Source of the DNA: Candidatus Woesearchaeota archaeon
Lineage (GTDB): Archaea > Nanobdellota > Nanobdellia > Woesearchaeales > GW2011-AR4
Direction: 5' to 3'
DNA: 6,602 bases
Assembly: GCA_016211245.1 (NCBI GenBank)
Contig: JACQSQ010000008.1
Span: 1 to 6,602, forward strand
Part shown: positions 6,510 to 6,602 of the stretch, in pieces
Position numbering within the stretch: position 1 is the stretch's first letter
Layout of the letters: every line of letters begins with the position of its first letter
Position numbers and translations under genes: made by a program
Notes under the pieces: generated by a model
The model's input: only the letters and a program-made list of their open reading frames with translations
Database searches by the model: none
What the model was told of the DNA's origin: nothing

Positions 6510-6517
6510 TTTAAAAA
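6510..6517 (+). promoter_or_regulatory. Putative TATA box for the PfkB-family kinase gene
   Basis: TTTAAAAA has its centre about 27 nt before the ATG at 6541. No Shine-Dalgarno sequence is seen between it and the start, so a leaderless transcript is likely. Confidence 0.5.
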
Positions 6518-6540
6518 CCTCAGGCTTATATTCTGTTTTT

Positions 6541-6602
6541 ATGAGCAATGTTTTAATCATAGGCACAGTGGCCTTGGACACTATAGAAACTCCCTTTGGC
6601 AG
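6541..6602 (+). CDS. PfkB-family carbohydrate/nucleoside kinase, N-terminal fragment
   Basis: Only 20 complete codons lie in the window, reading MSNVLIIGTVALDTI followed by ETPFG. This closely matches the first strand and turn of ribokinase-fold PfkB kinases, where (I/V)xGxxAxD is the first substrate-binding motif and the VALDTIETPFG form recurs in a subgroup annotated as sugar kinases. Such enzymes phosphorylate sugars or nucleosides with ATP in the cytoplasm; the substrate cannot be told from this fragment. The ATG is supported by the family alignment and by the TATA-like element about 27 nt upstream. The gene continues beyond base 6602. Confidence 0.8.
   Translation, partial: MSNVLIIGTVALDTIETPFG

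Noticed and set aside
6375..6540. Possible small RNA, riboswitch or CRISPR-like repeat in the largest intergenic gap
   Set aside because: I found no convincing stem, repeat unit or conserved motif; only AT-rich sequence, a short imperfect palindrome and a T-run.

Overview
The window looks archaeal and most resembles a small-genome DPANN-type lineage (Woesearchaeota/Pacearchaeota-like). That placement is inferred from memory of the protein families and was not searched. Supporting signs are an archaeal-type DNA topoisomerase I, an ATPase-less Lon-like (S16) protease of the kind annotated as 'archaeal serine protease', AT-rich lysine-heavy coding, and TATA-box sequences placed about 23-28 nt before start codons, which suggests leaderless transcripts. 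All recognised genes lie on the + strand.

Layout. (1) 1-1037: the 3' end of nadC (quinolinate phosphoribosyltransferase), overlapping by 4 nt with nadX (aspartate dehydrogenase). This is part of a de novo NAD operon of the NadX-NadA-NadC type. (2) 1054-3314: a TATA element and topA, a 742-residue type IA topoisomerase with toprim, catalytic tyrosine and three C-terminal four-cysteine zinc ribbons. (3) 3326-5115: a TATA element and an exported single-domain Lon-family protease with a Ser/Lys dyad, a long helical region and a C-terminal membrane anchor. (4) 5116-6202: a 94-nt leader containing nested inverted repeats and a strong Shine-Dalgarno sequence, then a secreted, lipoprotein-like protein with two tandem phospholipase D/Nuc-type HKD domains. 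(5) 6212-6374: a TATA element and a 43-residue, extremely acidic small protein. (6) 6375-6540: an AT-rich gap with no gene seen. (7) 6541-6602: the first 20 codons of a PfkB-family sugar/nucleoside kinase with its own TATA element.

How the parts relate. The NAD genes form one operon tail. topA, the protease, the acidic protein and the kinase each appear to have their own leaderless promoter. The HKD protein differs: it has no TATA element at the leaderless distance, but has a structured leader and an almost complete anti-16S match. The protease and the HKD protein are both predicted to act outside the cytoplasmic membrane, so the middle of the window may encode cell-surface degradation functions. 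I did not see a CRISPR array, mobile element, tRNA or rRNA, and most of the content belongs to known families. The least explained items are the acidic micro-protein and the palindromic leader of the HKD gene.
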